Assembly (NCBI GenBank): GCA_012295275.1
Contig: CM022678.1
Span: 10,975,782 to 11,033,281, forward strand
Direction of reading: 5' to 3'
DNA: 57,500 nt
Source of the DNA: Chrysomallon squamiferum
Lineage: Eukaryota; Mollusca; Gastropoda; Neomphalida; Peltospiridae
Both the position numbers and the translations under genes were made by a program. Of this stretch, positions 13,294 through 26,440 are shown in pieces. Numbering within the stretch: the stretch's first letter is position 1; each line of letters starts with the position of its first letter. The notes under the pieces were generated by a model. It searched no databases. It was given only the letters and a program-made list of their open reading frames with translations, and was not told where the DNA came from.

Positions 13294-13540
13294 TCAATAC
13301 AAATTTATTTTTGGACATGTACTACCTACTGAAACAGATGCAAACACAAGCACATGCACATATAGAAACATTACAGAGACACGTACATACACAAATACAC
13401 ACATACACACACACACACACACAAACAAACATATACACAAATACAAGCATACACACACAGACACACACACACTCACAAACACAGATACACACATAGACAT
13501 ACACACACACAAACACACACTCACACCTGACAATACATGA
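13294..13540. repeat. Interrupted (CA)n cluster
   Basis: CA dinucleotides broken by AT, AA and GA steps. No coding content. Confidence 0.85.
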
Positions 13541-13598
13541 ACAACAAATCGGTAGAAAAGTGGAGTCACTTACACACGCTGAAGACAATGATGCTAAG

Positions 13599-13629
<31 letters not shown>

Positions 13630-13768
13630 ACGTGCTCGTACTGAAGAAAACAAAAAATCCTGACCAATTCTAACAGCGGAGATGTTTACAAGTAATCACA
13701 AACCAAACTGATTTCAGTCTCATTTTCTTAATTAGCTTCTCACACTCAGCAGCCAGCTGCCATTTTAC

Positions 13769-14186
13769 TCATTTAAATACACAAGGTCAACTCACTAATT
13801 TAAATACACAAGGTCAACTCACTCATTTAAATACACAAGGTCAACTCACTGATTTAAATACACAAGGTCAACTCACTGATTTAAATACACACGGTCAACT
13901 CACTGATTTAAATACACAAGGTCAACTCACTCATTTAAATACACAGTCAACTCACTGATTTAAATGCACAAGGTCAACTCACCGATTTAAATAAACAAGG
14001 TCAACTCACTGATTTAAAAACACAAGGTCAACTCACTGATTTAAATATACAAGGTCAACTCACTGATTTAAATACACAAGGTCAACTCACTGATTTAAAT
14101 ACAGTCAACTCACTGATTTAAATACACAAGGTCAACTCACTGATTTAAATACACAAGGTCAACTCACTGATTTAAATATACAAGGC
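13769..14186 (+). repeat. 27-bp minisatellite, about 15 copies, each with AGGTCA
   Basis: Unit TTTAAATACACAAGGTCAAC plus TCACTGA, about 15 copies with few substitutions. Two copies lack the AGG bases (ACAGTCAAC), one has ACGGTCA. The array ends in a degenerate TATACAAGGCTGTC. Confidence 0.95.
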
Positions 14187-14675
14187 TGTCTCTCCCATTT
14201 AGGAGGCGGCCATGTTTAAATTAACTCATTTTCAAAAGCTTCCATTTTATAAATGTAAACAGGTTTTTTTTTCTTCCTACAGTTTCAAAAGATAAACATT
14301 TCCCTCTCCCTGAATGTTAAATGATACAAGCCAAGCTTTAAAATTTAAACAGTTTAAAAATGTATGGTTTTTTTTCACACACCTTCATCATCACTTTGTC
14401 CAGTAGCCATGTTTGAATAAACTGACTTCAAGATGGAATCTTACAAACTAAAATACATGTTTCACAGCTGAACATCAAAACAAAAAAAATCTAAAAATTA
14501 AATAGGCTAATTTGAAGTTTGTTATAAATTTGATCTGAGTAAAGTTCATTTTGCTAGGCAGCTCATTTTAAAATATGTAATTTAGCTGGTTTTCATAGCA
14601 GCACAACTGTATTTAAATAAACTTAAAAATCATCTTTAAACATGTGTTTATGCACAAATATATGCCTCTCTGTCA

Positions 14676-14706
<31 letters not shown>

Positions 14707-15230
14707 AAGTCCAGATTGTAACTTTTGACCAGGAAACAAAAATTCAACTAAAACTAGAAGTTTATACACACACAATGTACACATTCAAAACAAAAGCTGC
14801 CTTTCAATCAGGAAGGCATATTTAGAAATTAAAATAAAACTTAATTCGAACTAGTATTGATATAAATTAAATTCTACATATGCAAAGCTTAAGCTATCAT
14901 TTTATCAAATAGCTATGTTTAAGACTGAGAAAAAGAAAAAAAAAATTATTATATAAAATATTTATATTCTTCTTTCAAACCATGAAGATATATTCTAAGA
15001 AAAAAAAAAAGAAAAAATGTTTTGCTCTCCTTTTGTTTTAACATTTCAACACTTTTTAATAACAAAGGTTGGTTTCTGATAAATACACGAACTAACATAA
15101 TAAATTTAAAAAAAAAAAAAAAATAATACATAATTAATGAATAAATCAGCAGTTTTCCTCACTGTTAAATCAAATTTAAAATAACTATAAAGAATAATAA
15201 TAATAATAATTCTGGTTGTGATGATGATGA

Positions 15231-15263
<33 letters not shown>

Positions 15264-15332
15264 TTATAATGACTAAATAAATATTTGTCATCCTATCCTA
15301 TATTTAATTAAACTTCAGACCTTTTTTTAAAA

Positions 15333-15390
15333 TAAGTGAGTGAGTGAGTGAGTGAGTGAGTGAGTAAGTCAGTCAGTCAGTCAGTAAATA
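15333..15390 (+). repeat. (GTGA)n then (GTCA)n tetranucleotide
   Basis: About eight GTGA units switching to GTCA units, then AAATA runs. Confidence 0.9.
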
Positions 15391-16043
15391 AAATAAAATA
15401 AAACAAAATAAAAAAACAAATAAATAAATGTTTATACTGACTGATATTAAAGTACATCTAATCTTCAGACTGGTTTTTTTCCCAGGAAATGTAAAACTTC
15501 AACACACAGACAAGTTACTTTCTCCAAATGTCAAACCACAAACCCAGCACTAAACAACAACTTAGATGCCAATGCCAACACTACACACACACATCTATAT
15601 GTTATTGATTGTGTGCCTCTAATGCCGATGTTTGTCAGCGTCACTCCATAATGTAACACATAAACAACAGGACTGTGTGGATGTGGGATGCTATGAATAT
15701 TTTATTACTTAAAAGGATAAAAAAATAAAAATAAAAAAAAAAAAACGGAAATATTTTTTTTGCAGTGCTGTTCACTGTAGCAGTCATAGTGATGTTATTA
15801 TTTTTGGATTAAATAAATATTTGAGTAAGATGATTTAATAATGTGTTAATAATTAATAATGCACAGTAATTTGTACACATATTTAAAAGGCGGCGAGACA
15901 GGAAGGGAGGGAGGGAGGGGTAGAGAAAGAGAGGGGGGGAGAGCAAGAAAGTGCGAGACAACATTAATATAGACAGATAAAAGGAAAAAAAGGAAATATG
16001 CCAAAGAGAATGAAAGGTTGAAGAAAAAAGGACAAAGACAGAC

Positions 16044-16046
<3 letters not shown>

Positions 16047-16115
<69 letters not shown>
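16047..16115. repeat. (GA)n microsatellite of about 70 bases
   Basis: Pure GA run, preceded by purine-rich sequence from 15900 (GGGAGGGAGGGAGGGG at about 15905), so the purine tract is over 200 bases. Confidence 0.95.
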
Positions 16116-16116
<1 letters not shown>

Positions 16117-16129
16117 ATTCTTTTGACAA

Positions 16130-17320
16130 AATTTCAGTTTACATCCTTCTTAAACGGACATCTTTGTTACCAATCAACACAATCTTAACCACATAGCACT
16201 GGAAATAGTGACACAGAAGATAATTATTTTCAAAAACGACCATAACAGCAAATGAAAAATTCCAAAAATTCTTCTCGTTATACAGCAAGTCAGGCCTTGA
16301 CCCAACTCAACAAGTTATTGACTGGGGAATAACTGCAGTTGAAAGATCTATTCTGCCATTGAACACATCTGAATGTCAAGGACAAACATGCAGATGTCTG
16401 ATTGGTCAGTTTCACTGCACTTTTAATCAGATAAATTAGAGAACGTTTTATAAAGTGCAAGAGTTTTCCAGATTTATAAAGTACAGACAGATTTACATTT
16501 CACCCCACAAAACATTCAAAAATCATCTTAAGATTTTTGCATGTAATTAATTTATTTGTTTGTTTTTAAGTTATTAATTATACTTCACAAATTAAAAAGC
16601 CTAAAACACATTTCACAGTGTTCCAGTTTACTGGCAAAATAAATTCAAGGATGTTGACATTAACCTTTTCATTGCAACATCATCTTGAAAACAAATACAG
16701 AAGAGAAAAAAACCTTGACTAACTGAGTAAATTATTGCAGTTGGTTCATATCCTCAGTCTAATAGGAATTTTTCTACATTCCAGTTTATTAACTCTACAA
16801 TGAAACTGAAAATCATGTTTCTGAAATTTGGTTTGTTATTTTACTTTATTGTTAGTAAGGTTTGTTCGCCAAAAACAAAATAATAACTTTACAGAAATGC
16901 AAAATGTTGTTTATTCAGTTATCACATAACACATACTTTTAATTAAATAAGTAAATTTCACTTCAACAGCCTTTGAACTGTAAGAGAGAATTAATGAAGC
17001 ATGTGTGACAACTTAGTGTCAAAGGTCAAGGTTATGTCATGTTATAATCAGGTAATTGGAATAACAGTGTGTCTGACAGGTCAAGTTTCTGATACAATAA
17101 ATTAGCTCTGATTTCATTACTCTGACCAAATTAAATCACCTAATTTAATTATTGGACAACAAATATGTCTAATTTTACCAGAAAATTAATCAACTTTTTT
17201 TCTTTTTTTTTTTCCTGCCATCAACATCACATGTAAATCCATCTAAGATCAATGGTTATTATTAGGTCACTAGAATAGTTATCAAAAAAACAAAACAAAG
17301 AAAGAATAAAAAAAAAAAAA
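16130..17320. other. Repeat-poor stretch, no gene recognised
   Basis: About 1.2 kb of mixed AT-rich sequence without microsatellites, start-to-stop frames of interest, or splice-flanked exons that I can support. Confidence 0.5.
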
Positions 17321-17324
17321 AGAA

Positions 17325-17840
17325 TGCCCACACTCAGTTCTGAACCCACTAGATATGTTTAGCTGAATGTTCTATGGAAAGTAGAAATACAAAACTGGCC
17401 ATCATCAAGTATTGAACCCTTTATCTAACAGTCCTTAGTATTTTTATATTTAAAATACCTCCATATGTAATAAAAAATTAAAATTAAAATTAAAAAAGCA
17501 GTCACCAAGTATTGAACCTATTTGCTATCAGTCCTTAGTATTATTAGTATTTTGCATATCTTAATAATAATGTTATAATAAAAAATTAAAAATAAAATTT
17601 AAAAAAAAAGCCATCAACAAGGACTGAACCCACTAAGTTTCACTTCTCAGCTTTCAGTTAATGACCAGAAAACAGAAAAAAGAAAACAGCTGTCACCAAC
17701 TACTGAACCCAAAACCTACAACTCCTTAAAGTGTCTTGTTTAACAGTAGACCTTCATAAAACAAACGTCAGAAAAACTCCATGAAAAAAAAAAAACCCAC
17801 CCTCTATAAGTATCGAACCCACTACCTAGAGGTTAAAAAA
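17325..17840 (-). repeat. Six diverged copies of a module with a B-box-like core
   Basis: On the minus strand, GGGTTCRRTACTTGGTGA-like words occur near 17350, 17413, 17513, 17621, 17703 and 17806, spaced about 65-105 bases. Between them are CTTAGTATT and A-rich runs. Copies are old and only the core is well kept. Confidence 0.5.
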
Positions 17841-18287
17841 ATGTCTACAGCTTTCAGAGAACTGTCCTCACCAAACAAGTTACCTAGCACACCTTAGTTA
17901 ACGAGTTTTAACCTGTATCTTAAGGATACGTATGTAATATTAAACAGAAAATAGTCTGACATCATTTTCCCTGTGACAGACGATTCCAAGAATAGACACC
18001 CTCAGCTCCTAGACCTTTTAACAAGGAACCAACATCTTGTCAGATGCAATCTAAATAAATAAAAAACATGTGATTAACAGAATCTAAGAATGGTGTGGGT
18101 GGAGCTGATAGGAGTCTGAAATTATTCTGTCTTCCACTGTGGTTCAACTTTCAAAAAACCATCTTGACACAGCGTTTCATGTGTTTAATGTCTTCAGTGA
18201 CCTTTCATGTTCTGAACATGTTCAGAGGTGACAGCTTCCTCTCTCTGTGGTCTTCAAATCAGCAGTGACAATGTCCTGAATGAACAA

Positions 18288-18775
18288 CACAGTACCCAGT
18301 GTACAACACAGAATCCAGTGTACAACACAGAGTCCAGTGTACAACACAGTACCCGATGTACAACACAGAGTCCAGTGTACAACACAGTACCCAGTGTACA
18401 ACACAGAGTCCAGTGTACAACACCGTACCCAATGTACAACACAGAATCCAGTGTACAACACAGTACCCAGTGTACAACACAGAACCCAGTGTACAACACA
18501 GAACCCAGTGTACAACACAGAATCCAGTGTACAACACAGAGTCCAGTGTACAACACCGTACCCAATGTACAACACAGAATCCAGTGTACAACACAGTACC
18601 CAGTGTACAACACAGAACCCAGTGTACAACACAGTACCCAGTGTACAACACAGAGTCCAGTGTACAACACAGAACCCAGTGTACAACACAGAGTCCAGTG
18701 TACAACACAGTACCCAGTGTACAACACAGAGTCCAGTGTACAACACAGTACCCAGTGTACAACACAGTGACTTCA
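18288..18775. repeat. 19-bp minisatellite, about 26 copies, open in all six frames
   Basis: Unit CAGTGTACAACACAGWRYC repeats head to tail with variation nearly confined to three or four positions (GTACC, AATCC, AGTCC, AACCC). Because 19 is not a multiple of 3 and no phase creates a stop, each strand reads open in three frames (period 19 residues). Confidence 0.96.
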
Positions 18776-19743
18776 TCAGTACAATGCTGGGGCATTCTCT
18801 GTTTCTAGAACTGTTAATTTTATTTTATTTATTTATTTTTTTTTTATTTTTTTTTTTTTGAAGTTAGATGGTTAAAACCATTTTTGGTCGTGTAAATCTA
18901 TCTAAAACAGCTGACAGGATTAAAATTAAAACTCTCTTTTTTTTTTTTTTTATTTAAATTTTTTTTAATTGTGAAATCCAATACACGACAAAATGAATGG
19001 TTACAGCATAGGCTCTGTATTTGCCTAAATCAATGAACAGTGCCATGGATTAGTTTCAGTTGGGTTTTTGTTAAAAATAAATTACTTAATACATTCCAGC
19101 TCTGGAAACACATGAACAGTACAATTACTGAAGGGTCACTTCACAACCACTCAATAATTCAATAACTAAGATTTCAATAATTTGTAAATGGAATAATCTG
19201 GACAAAAAAAAAAAAAAAAAAATAGGCTTTAGGCATTATTATTATTATTATTTCTTTTTGTTAATTTCCTGTTTATTTCTTTGCCGCTAAGACAGAAATC
19301 TTGCAGCTAGGGAAGCAGCAGAAGATGAAAAGGCTGAAATCAAAGAGTAAACGTAATAAGCACTGAGACGAGGACGTCAGGGGGCTCACTGCAAACACAG
19401 GAGAAAACAACAGAAATAGCAGGAGAGAAATATTTTAATTTGCCTGGCACACTCAGCATGTGAACCACTGCTTCTGACAAACAAGTCAAATCAACCTGGC
19501 CAGGCAGGCGATGAATAACACAAAGAGAAAAACAAATAAATAATTTAATTTAAGACAGTAATCAATAATAATAATAAAAAAAAAAATCATTATTTTTCAC
19601 TGATGCGTGACTCCAATGGGTATGTTGTATTTTATACTCTGAGCTATGAATTTTTAATCAGTCAGTATTTGCAGGGACTAATTCAAAGTTTAAAAAAGGG
19701 AATACACTTGAGTATACATTACAGCTTTCGAAATGAAAAAGGG

Positions 19744-19777
<34 letters not shown>

Positions 19778-20394
19778 TTATCTATCTAACAAGATATCTA
19801 TCTGAATATGTCTGCATTATGTATATATATATATATTTGAATTTTTACCTATCTACCTACCCACCTCCTCTTTCTCATTCTCTCTCCCCTCCCTTCCTTC
19901 CCCCTGCCCCCACAGCTTATTTTGACAAGACTTGGTACACTGTACATCTGTTGTTATGAACAATAACTAGCTTCCAGTCCATGCATCTTCTTCTATTACA
20001 AGTCAGTAATCAATCTATTTGATGCAAACCTTTTACTCATGGGAATTTATTTTCAATTGTCATGTCTGTATGGAAATATCCATCTAGCTAACAGGAAAAA
20101 TAATTTCTGTAGATGGATGTGAATGAATGGGTTTCTGCATTATTTCTTTAAAATGTCCGCTATCTAGCAAATCACATTAGCAATGCTGATTTTAACAGCT
20201 TATTTCTTTAAATAAGATTAACAAGCAAGCTTTTATAGCATACGTATTATAGAAAAAAATTCCTTGTTTGACATCTACTTATTCTTTTCTCTCTCTCTCT
20301 CTCTCTCCAGATCGCTGTTTCTGACCATTTTTTTTTTTTCCTTTCTCTCTATCAGTCTATGTATATTTTTCACTGCATGCATTGTGAGTTTCTG

Positions 20395-20400
20395 TGTGTG

Positions 20401-20447
<47 letters not shown>

Positions 20448-20462
20448 TGTGTGTGCGTGTAA
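20395..20462. repeat. (TG)n microsatellite
   Basis: TG run of about 60 bases with one TGGTG interruption, after a CT block at 20290. Confidence 0.95.
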
Positions 20463-20804
20463 GAATGCATAAATACAAAAATGTATTAAAACAGACATTA
20501 ATTTACTCACATATTCTGGTTTCTTCAGTTTCCAAATCAACACCTCACAAGCAAATGAAACTATTTCACATTAACGATTAATTATTCCTATTCACCATCC
20601 ACTATTCATTATAACATTCAACATGCAGCTCTGTTTGAATATTCTTTTATGTATATCGATCTAATATATCACCTCAAAAAAAAATATATACAAAAAAAAA
20701 AACCCCACTCATCTACATGATAATACGAAAACTAACTAACAACTCCACTCCCAAAATTAAAACCCAACACAACATTAACCACAGAATTCTGAGTGTTGTA
20801 TAAA

Positions 20805-20965
20805 CACATAAACAAGACGTCACAAGATTTGATGGGTGTTTTTTTTTTTAAACCACTCAAATTTCAATGGAACAAGAAAAACAAAACGTCGCAAGATTTC
20901 ATGTTTCTTAACCATTCAGTGGACGTCGTTACCCTCGAAGACCAGATCACGTCCACTGTGTTAAC
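20805..20965. repeat. Degenerate duplication with ACGTC and a 10-bp inverted repeat
   Basis: AAGACGTCACAAGATTTGAT (20814) and AAAACGTCGCAAGATTTCAT (20883) are diverged direct copies. Just after, CAGTGGACGT and ACGTCCACTG form a perfect 10-base inverted repeat around 20918-20960. Confidence 0.6.
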
Positions 20966-21539
20966 AACGTGCTGACAACTGACAAGAATCTTGACTTCGT
21001 GGAGTGTGTTGTTTTTAAACAGTGATGCCTGACTCTGTCACCCGTCCACTACTTCGGCCACTGAATGGTTCACGTCTGACAAGGTGCCCTTAACTGGGGG
21101 GTGGGGGGTGGATGGGGGGTGGCAGGACATGGTAAGTTTAATAGGTAAATCGATAGGTGTTTCATCATGCTTAAGATTTCAAAAGAGAAAAAATAAAAAT
21201 AAAGATGTTTTTTTTATTATAGTTTTAGCAGTACGTGCCACACATCTCATACCCCAGTTTTTAAAATACAAAATATATACATAATCACACACACACACAC
21301 ACACACACACTAACACACTAACACACTCACAGACACACTTACATAAATATACAATGTACATGTTTTTTAACTCTTTGTTCTACAAACAGAATCAATGTCT
21401 GAATGAAAGAAAATAAATAAATAAGTAAATAAATAAATAAATAAATAAATAAACAAATATAGTGAACAGTACATGGGTATTAACATGAATGTAAGAAACT
21501 GTTCAGGAAGAATTCTTACTTTTAATTTGATTCAGAAAT

Positions 21540-22000
21540 TTTATATTTTTTATTACTATCAGAATTAATACTATCAAAATTAATACTGTCTTAAGTATTG
21601 AAATTAATACTTTGTTACTATTTGAATTAATACAATCTTACTATCTAAATTAATCCTAAGTTACAATACTGTTAATACTATCTTTACTATTGGAGTTAAA
21701 ACTTTGTTACTATTTAAATTAATACAACCTTACCAACCAAATTAATTAATACTAAATTACATCTTAGATTAATAATAATTTATTAGCTAATTAATACAAT
21801 TAGAGTTAATATTTCTGAAGTGTTTGATTTAAAACAATATTAATATCTCAATACAACTCAAGCCAAAGCTACAATACTCCCTGATTTAATATTCTCAGTA
21901 TCTATAATATAAAATTATAATCTTAGAAATCTAATTAATACTATTTTATTATTCTAAATTAATATTTAATTATCATTATGTTTTAATACAATTAATACTA
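21540..22000. repeat. Degenerate AATTAATAC-rich tandem repeat
   Basis: Words such as TACTATTTGAATTAATAC recur about every 20-40 bases with many changes (21567, 21600, 21645, 21665, 21715 and on). Confidence 0.6.
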
Positions 22001-22009
22001 TCATAAGAA

Positions 22010-25000
22010 TAGAAAGCAAAAATTAATGTTAACATTAAGAAGAAAAGAATCTATATAAAAATATTAATTTACAGTGATTATCAAATAAAGTTTACATATG
22101 TATATATTTACTTATGTCTGTATGATGTGAAATTGAGTTATTATTTTTACATCCAAACATTTTTTTTTTTACTTACGTTTTTACCTGCAATATTTTCTTT
22201 GTGCAAGAAAAATTCTTAACTGAAAAATAATGTTCACAATTCCTCATACAAGTTACAAGTGTTGTTCTTCAGTGTAACAGAATCACTTATCAAAACTGAC
22301 TCTCTCTCTGTATCAAAGTACTGTTGGGAGTGTCAAAGATTTTTATTTTGTTGCAGCACAGAAAAAAGAATTCCAAACTGAGAAAGAAAATGTCGACATT
22401 CCTTGTACAAACTGTTTTTCTCAAGGCAGCACAAAACAGTTACAAAGTCAAGTTTTGTAACACAAATTTCTATCACAGAAAGAGAAAGAAATGAAATTTT
22501 ACCGTTTCAAAAGATAAAATCAAAATTCAGAAGAAATATCAGATACGTTTTTTCACAAAATAATGTTCATGATAAATTAAGAAGAAAAAAAATCACATTG
22601 GACTTATCTGACAGAATACAGTTAAAGAATTTGCAAAGTAAATATATATATATATATAAAACTTCCAAATTTAGAAAAAATTCTGCTTTCTTTCCAGTAG
22701 CTGCAACATCAAAGCTATAATCCACTTAAAAATATTCACAATTTAAATTCTTCCAGAATAAAAACAATTTAAATGAGTTTTTCTTTCACCAAAAACAGAT
22801 ATTTTTTTTAATCACATCTTCACGAAAACTTCCAAACTAAAACAAAAAAAATCACTATTACTACGGCTTCACTGTTTCTATCTGTAAAATTCACATTTTT
22901 TAAAAACAACGCGATTTCTTTCTTCCGACAGCAATACAGTGACACTCAAAAGACTTTTCCCCACAAGATAAAACTTCTAGTTCACAAAAATATGATGTCC
23001 ATACCCATACATCAATAATTATCAGTTTGTCAATACTTTTCCCCTGTGCACAACAATTCAGATTTTCAGGACTGCACAACAAAGTCACAGCTGTCGTTTA
23101 TCACACATCGTTTCATCTCGGCACAAACAAGAGAGAGAAAAACGCTTTTCAAAATGAGACGGTTTCTGTTATAAACAATCTTCACAATCTCTTGCGCAAC
23201 GTGATTGGAACTGTACAATAACCAATCAAGTCTTTATTAATCTGAAATCATTTTTCTCTCGCTCCAGTCTATCGAACTCTGAGCTGAAGTGAAAAAAAAA
23301 ATAAAACGGCCCCCCGATTCTGTGCAGACAACAGACGAAGCAATTTTTTTCTTTCTTAAACGTCTTGGAAGCTTTATGACGGAAGTGCCTTGCAAAGAAT
23401 AGCGAATAAACGGAGAAGAAAGAACAAGAGGAAGGCTGCATTGTTCTGTTACATTGCTTCGAGGGAAAAAGATGCCTTACAACAGAATACAGTGTTTAGA
23501 GATTAAAATGGAAAGCTCGTAAAAGAGATAAAAAAATAAAAATAACTGACGACGGAATTAAGTATAAATATTTTGTGTGACAATGCTTTTAAAATAAATA
23601 TAAAATGAAATAAAATAACAACAATAATAATATAGTTTATGTAATACAATAATTATTTTATACATACACACACTTTTGCAGTTCATTTAAAATATAATTG
23701 TTATTGTTGTTTTTATTCATATTTTTATTATTATCATCATCATCATCATGTTCATCACAGAAAGATTTAATGATATCAAAAATAATTCACACATAAATAA
23801 AAATAATTTAGTCTCATACTGTCTGGAATTGAATGCACCTTCAAGAAAAAGCCCAGAATTCAGAGGCTACCAGACATAAAATGGAAACAGTGGTGCCAGT
23901 GCAAATGTATTCAGAAAGAAACTTGAAGTAATTCAGTCATAAAGTAATTTGAAAAATAAATTAAAACCAAAACCTATGTAAATATTTATGAAACTGGCTA
24001 AGATCATGCAATTGTTAATAATAATTTTGAAAAAAAAAAATTTAGTTTCTGACTATATTACACAAAGAATTTCAAAAACACCTTTGTGTCACATAATAAT
24101 CTAAAATAAATAAATAATAATAATGAATAAATAAATAAATAAATAAACAAAATAAATAATAATAATAATACTTTTTTTTTTAATTGTTTAAAAAGGCAGG
24201 ACTATTTATGATATTCATAAATAACTTTCAGAAGGCATAATATTTATAAAAAGTTGTTAAAAAAACTAATAAATTAAAAAATTAAAAGTCTAAAAAAAAA
24301 AATACAGTATACATGATTCAGATACTGTGTGGAGTAATTCTGAAAAACAACTCGCGACATACAATCATATTTACACGGTTTCTAAAACTAGTTTAAATGA
24401 ATTTACTCGCAATTATGTAATTATTTTTGGGAAAGAAAGAAAAAAAGAAGAAAAATAATTTAAAAACCAACAAAAATATCCCCTAACAAAACATTATAAT
24501 CATAGTAAATTGAAAAAAACCAACACTACATATGTGTGATTTAAGACTAAGACAGCAACTCGTGGCACAAATGACTATATACAGAGCAACTAACTATAAC
24601 ACAATGATTCCAGTGAAAAATAAGAAGAAAAAGAAAAGGCACCTGATTAAACATAATACAAACAGTTCCAGAAACAGCTCCACATACTTCAAGCTTTGTG
24701 CAGTGATTTTGATAAAGAACAGCTTCAAGTGACAAAGCAAACAGCTCCTGAACTTGGCTCTTGTGTAATTACCCTGAAAACTCCTCATGAAACATTTTAA
24801 CTATTTTTAAAAATCAGCTGCACATCATTTGTCTATAATCTAATAATCTGATGAGGGAGGGGTGGGGGGAATTAGTAAACAAAAAGCCCCTCTCTTGTTA
24901 AAAAAAACTAAATAAATGGTGTCTTAACTTGGCTCCCAGTAATTCAGCTGTAATGCTGTGACTTCAAAGAAAGTAAAAATGGCTAGACAGAAAATTATGT

Positions 25001-25179
25001 AAACAGTTTAAAAACCCAGCCACTTATACATCTAGCTAATGATTTTGAAAAACAGCTGGAAGTTTTTAGATATTTTGGTTATGATGTTGGGTGTGTATGT
25101 GTGTGTGTGTGTGTGTGCGCGCGTACATATATGCATTTATGTGTTTCCGAGTGTGTGTGTGTGTGTGTGGAGGGAGAGA

Positions 25180-25215
<36 letters not shown>

Positions 25216-26440
25216 ACACTACAACTAAAGATACTGAATGACAACTACAGATGAAACAAAACAAAAGAATAAGAATAATAAAGATAAAATAAAGATAAAA
25301 TAAAATAAAATGAAATAAATTACAGCTTCTCACAAAACAAGATATAAAAAGTTTAGAAAACCTGTACATACACAAAATACAGTTAATTGTTTTGAAAAAG
25401 AACTAAGCTTGTGACAGCCCTCTATATAAACAGTTATGTCTGCAGATATTCCTGTTACACGAAAAGTCAATCTGAGTTTGTTAATCTGTGTGTTCACTGA
25501 CTGAGACAATTTATTCACCTGCTGCAAATGTCATTAATAATTCAGATTAAAATCTTCACTTCAGATGTACCACTTTAAACAATCATCTTTATTTAGACGT
25601 TTCTGTCCTAAAATTTTCTTTTATTTATTTATTCGTCATGATTCTTTTTCTTATTACTATTAGCAGCAGTAGTATATTTATTAGTAGTAGTATTTCAGTT
25701 ATTAAATTTCTATTATTATTTTTATTTTGTTATTGTTTTTATTTTTAAACAACAAATATTTTCATCATATATGACATTTATCCATTTGTGCTGAGATTAA
25801 AAATGTATTTAACACATTTGAATAAAAAATAAAATGTGTGTGTGTGTGTGTGCATGTGTGTTTTCTGCATTTGTTTACAGGCATATAGATATATGTATAG
25901 ACAGAATATAAAAAAAAAGAAAACTGTAGACAGTAAATTACAGGACAGAAATACAGTAATAAAACAGTCTGAACCTAATCAGCTAATGACTTGTAATAAT
26001 AAACTATTTTTACAACAAGACAGATTATTGACATTTCCAACGTTAAGTATCTTTCTGTATGCTGATATACATGTACACGATAATTTTAGTTTCAAATTCC
26101 AAATTGCTCGTTTTATTTTATTTGTTCTTAAACTGTCTTTTTCTTTTTCATTTTTATTTTTTTCATTTTTATTTTATTTTTTTGAAATTGCTTTCTTATG
26201 TAAATTTTAATGTTTTTTTTTTTTTTTTTTTTTAAACGTTTTTATTCCATTTCTTTACTTTCTGTTTTATTTATTTTATTATTATTATTATTTTTCTTCT
26301 TTAAACTTTATTTTATTTAGATATTTATTTCACTTCTTATTTATTTATCTATCTCAGTATTTTTATTACTACTTAGGCTAACCCATCCTTCCTTCCTTCC
26401 TTCCATCCATTTTTTTTTTTCACTCCTTTTAAAAATACAT
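22010..26440. other. Intergenic, no coding exon recognised
   Basis: AT-rich DNA with (TG)n/(GA)n at 25090-25212, AAAT runs at 24110-24170 and long T-rich sequence at 26100-26420. The open frame at 22403-22720 lacks an ATG at its start and has no recognisable content. 23030-23470 is a repeat-poor stretch treated separately. Confidence 0.5.
23030..23470. promoter_or_regulatory. Repeat-poor, CpG-bearing island with inverted CCAAT pair
   Basis: Free of microsatellites and richer in CpG than its flanks. ATTGG (near 23204) and CCAAT (near 23222) face each other 18 bases apart, and GACGGAAGTG (near 23379) is ETS-like. It could be a promoter or an untranslated exon of the leftward gene. Confidence 0.25.

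Noticed and set aside
18288-18775. CRISPR-like array
   Set aside because: Direct tandem units without unique spacers, in an animal genome; the same holds for 13769-14186 and the SERINC arrays.
18222-18861. Repeat protein of about 190 residues
   Set aside because: The frame is open equally in all six frames because of the 19-bp unit, and there is no sign of one preferred frame.
22403-22720. 105-codon plus-strand ORF
   Set aside because: Starts from a non-ATG codon, Lys/Ser/Arg-rich from A-rich DNA, includes (TA)n as Tyr-Ile; no splice signals or family.
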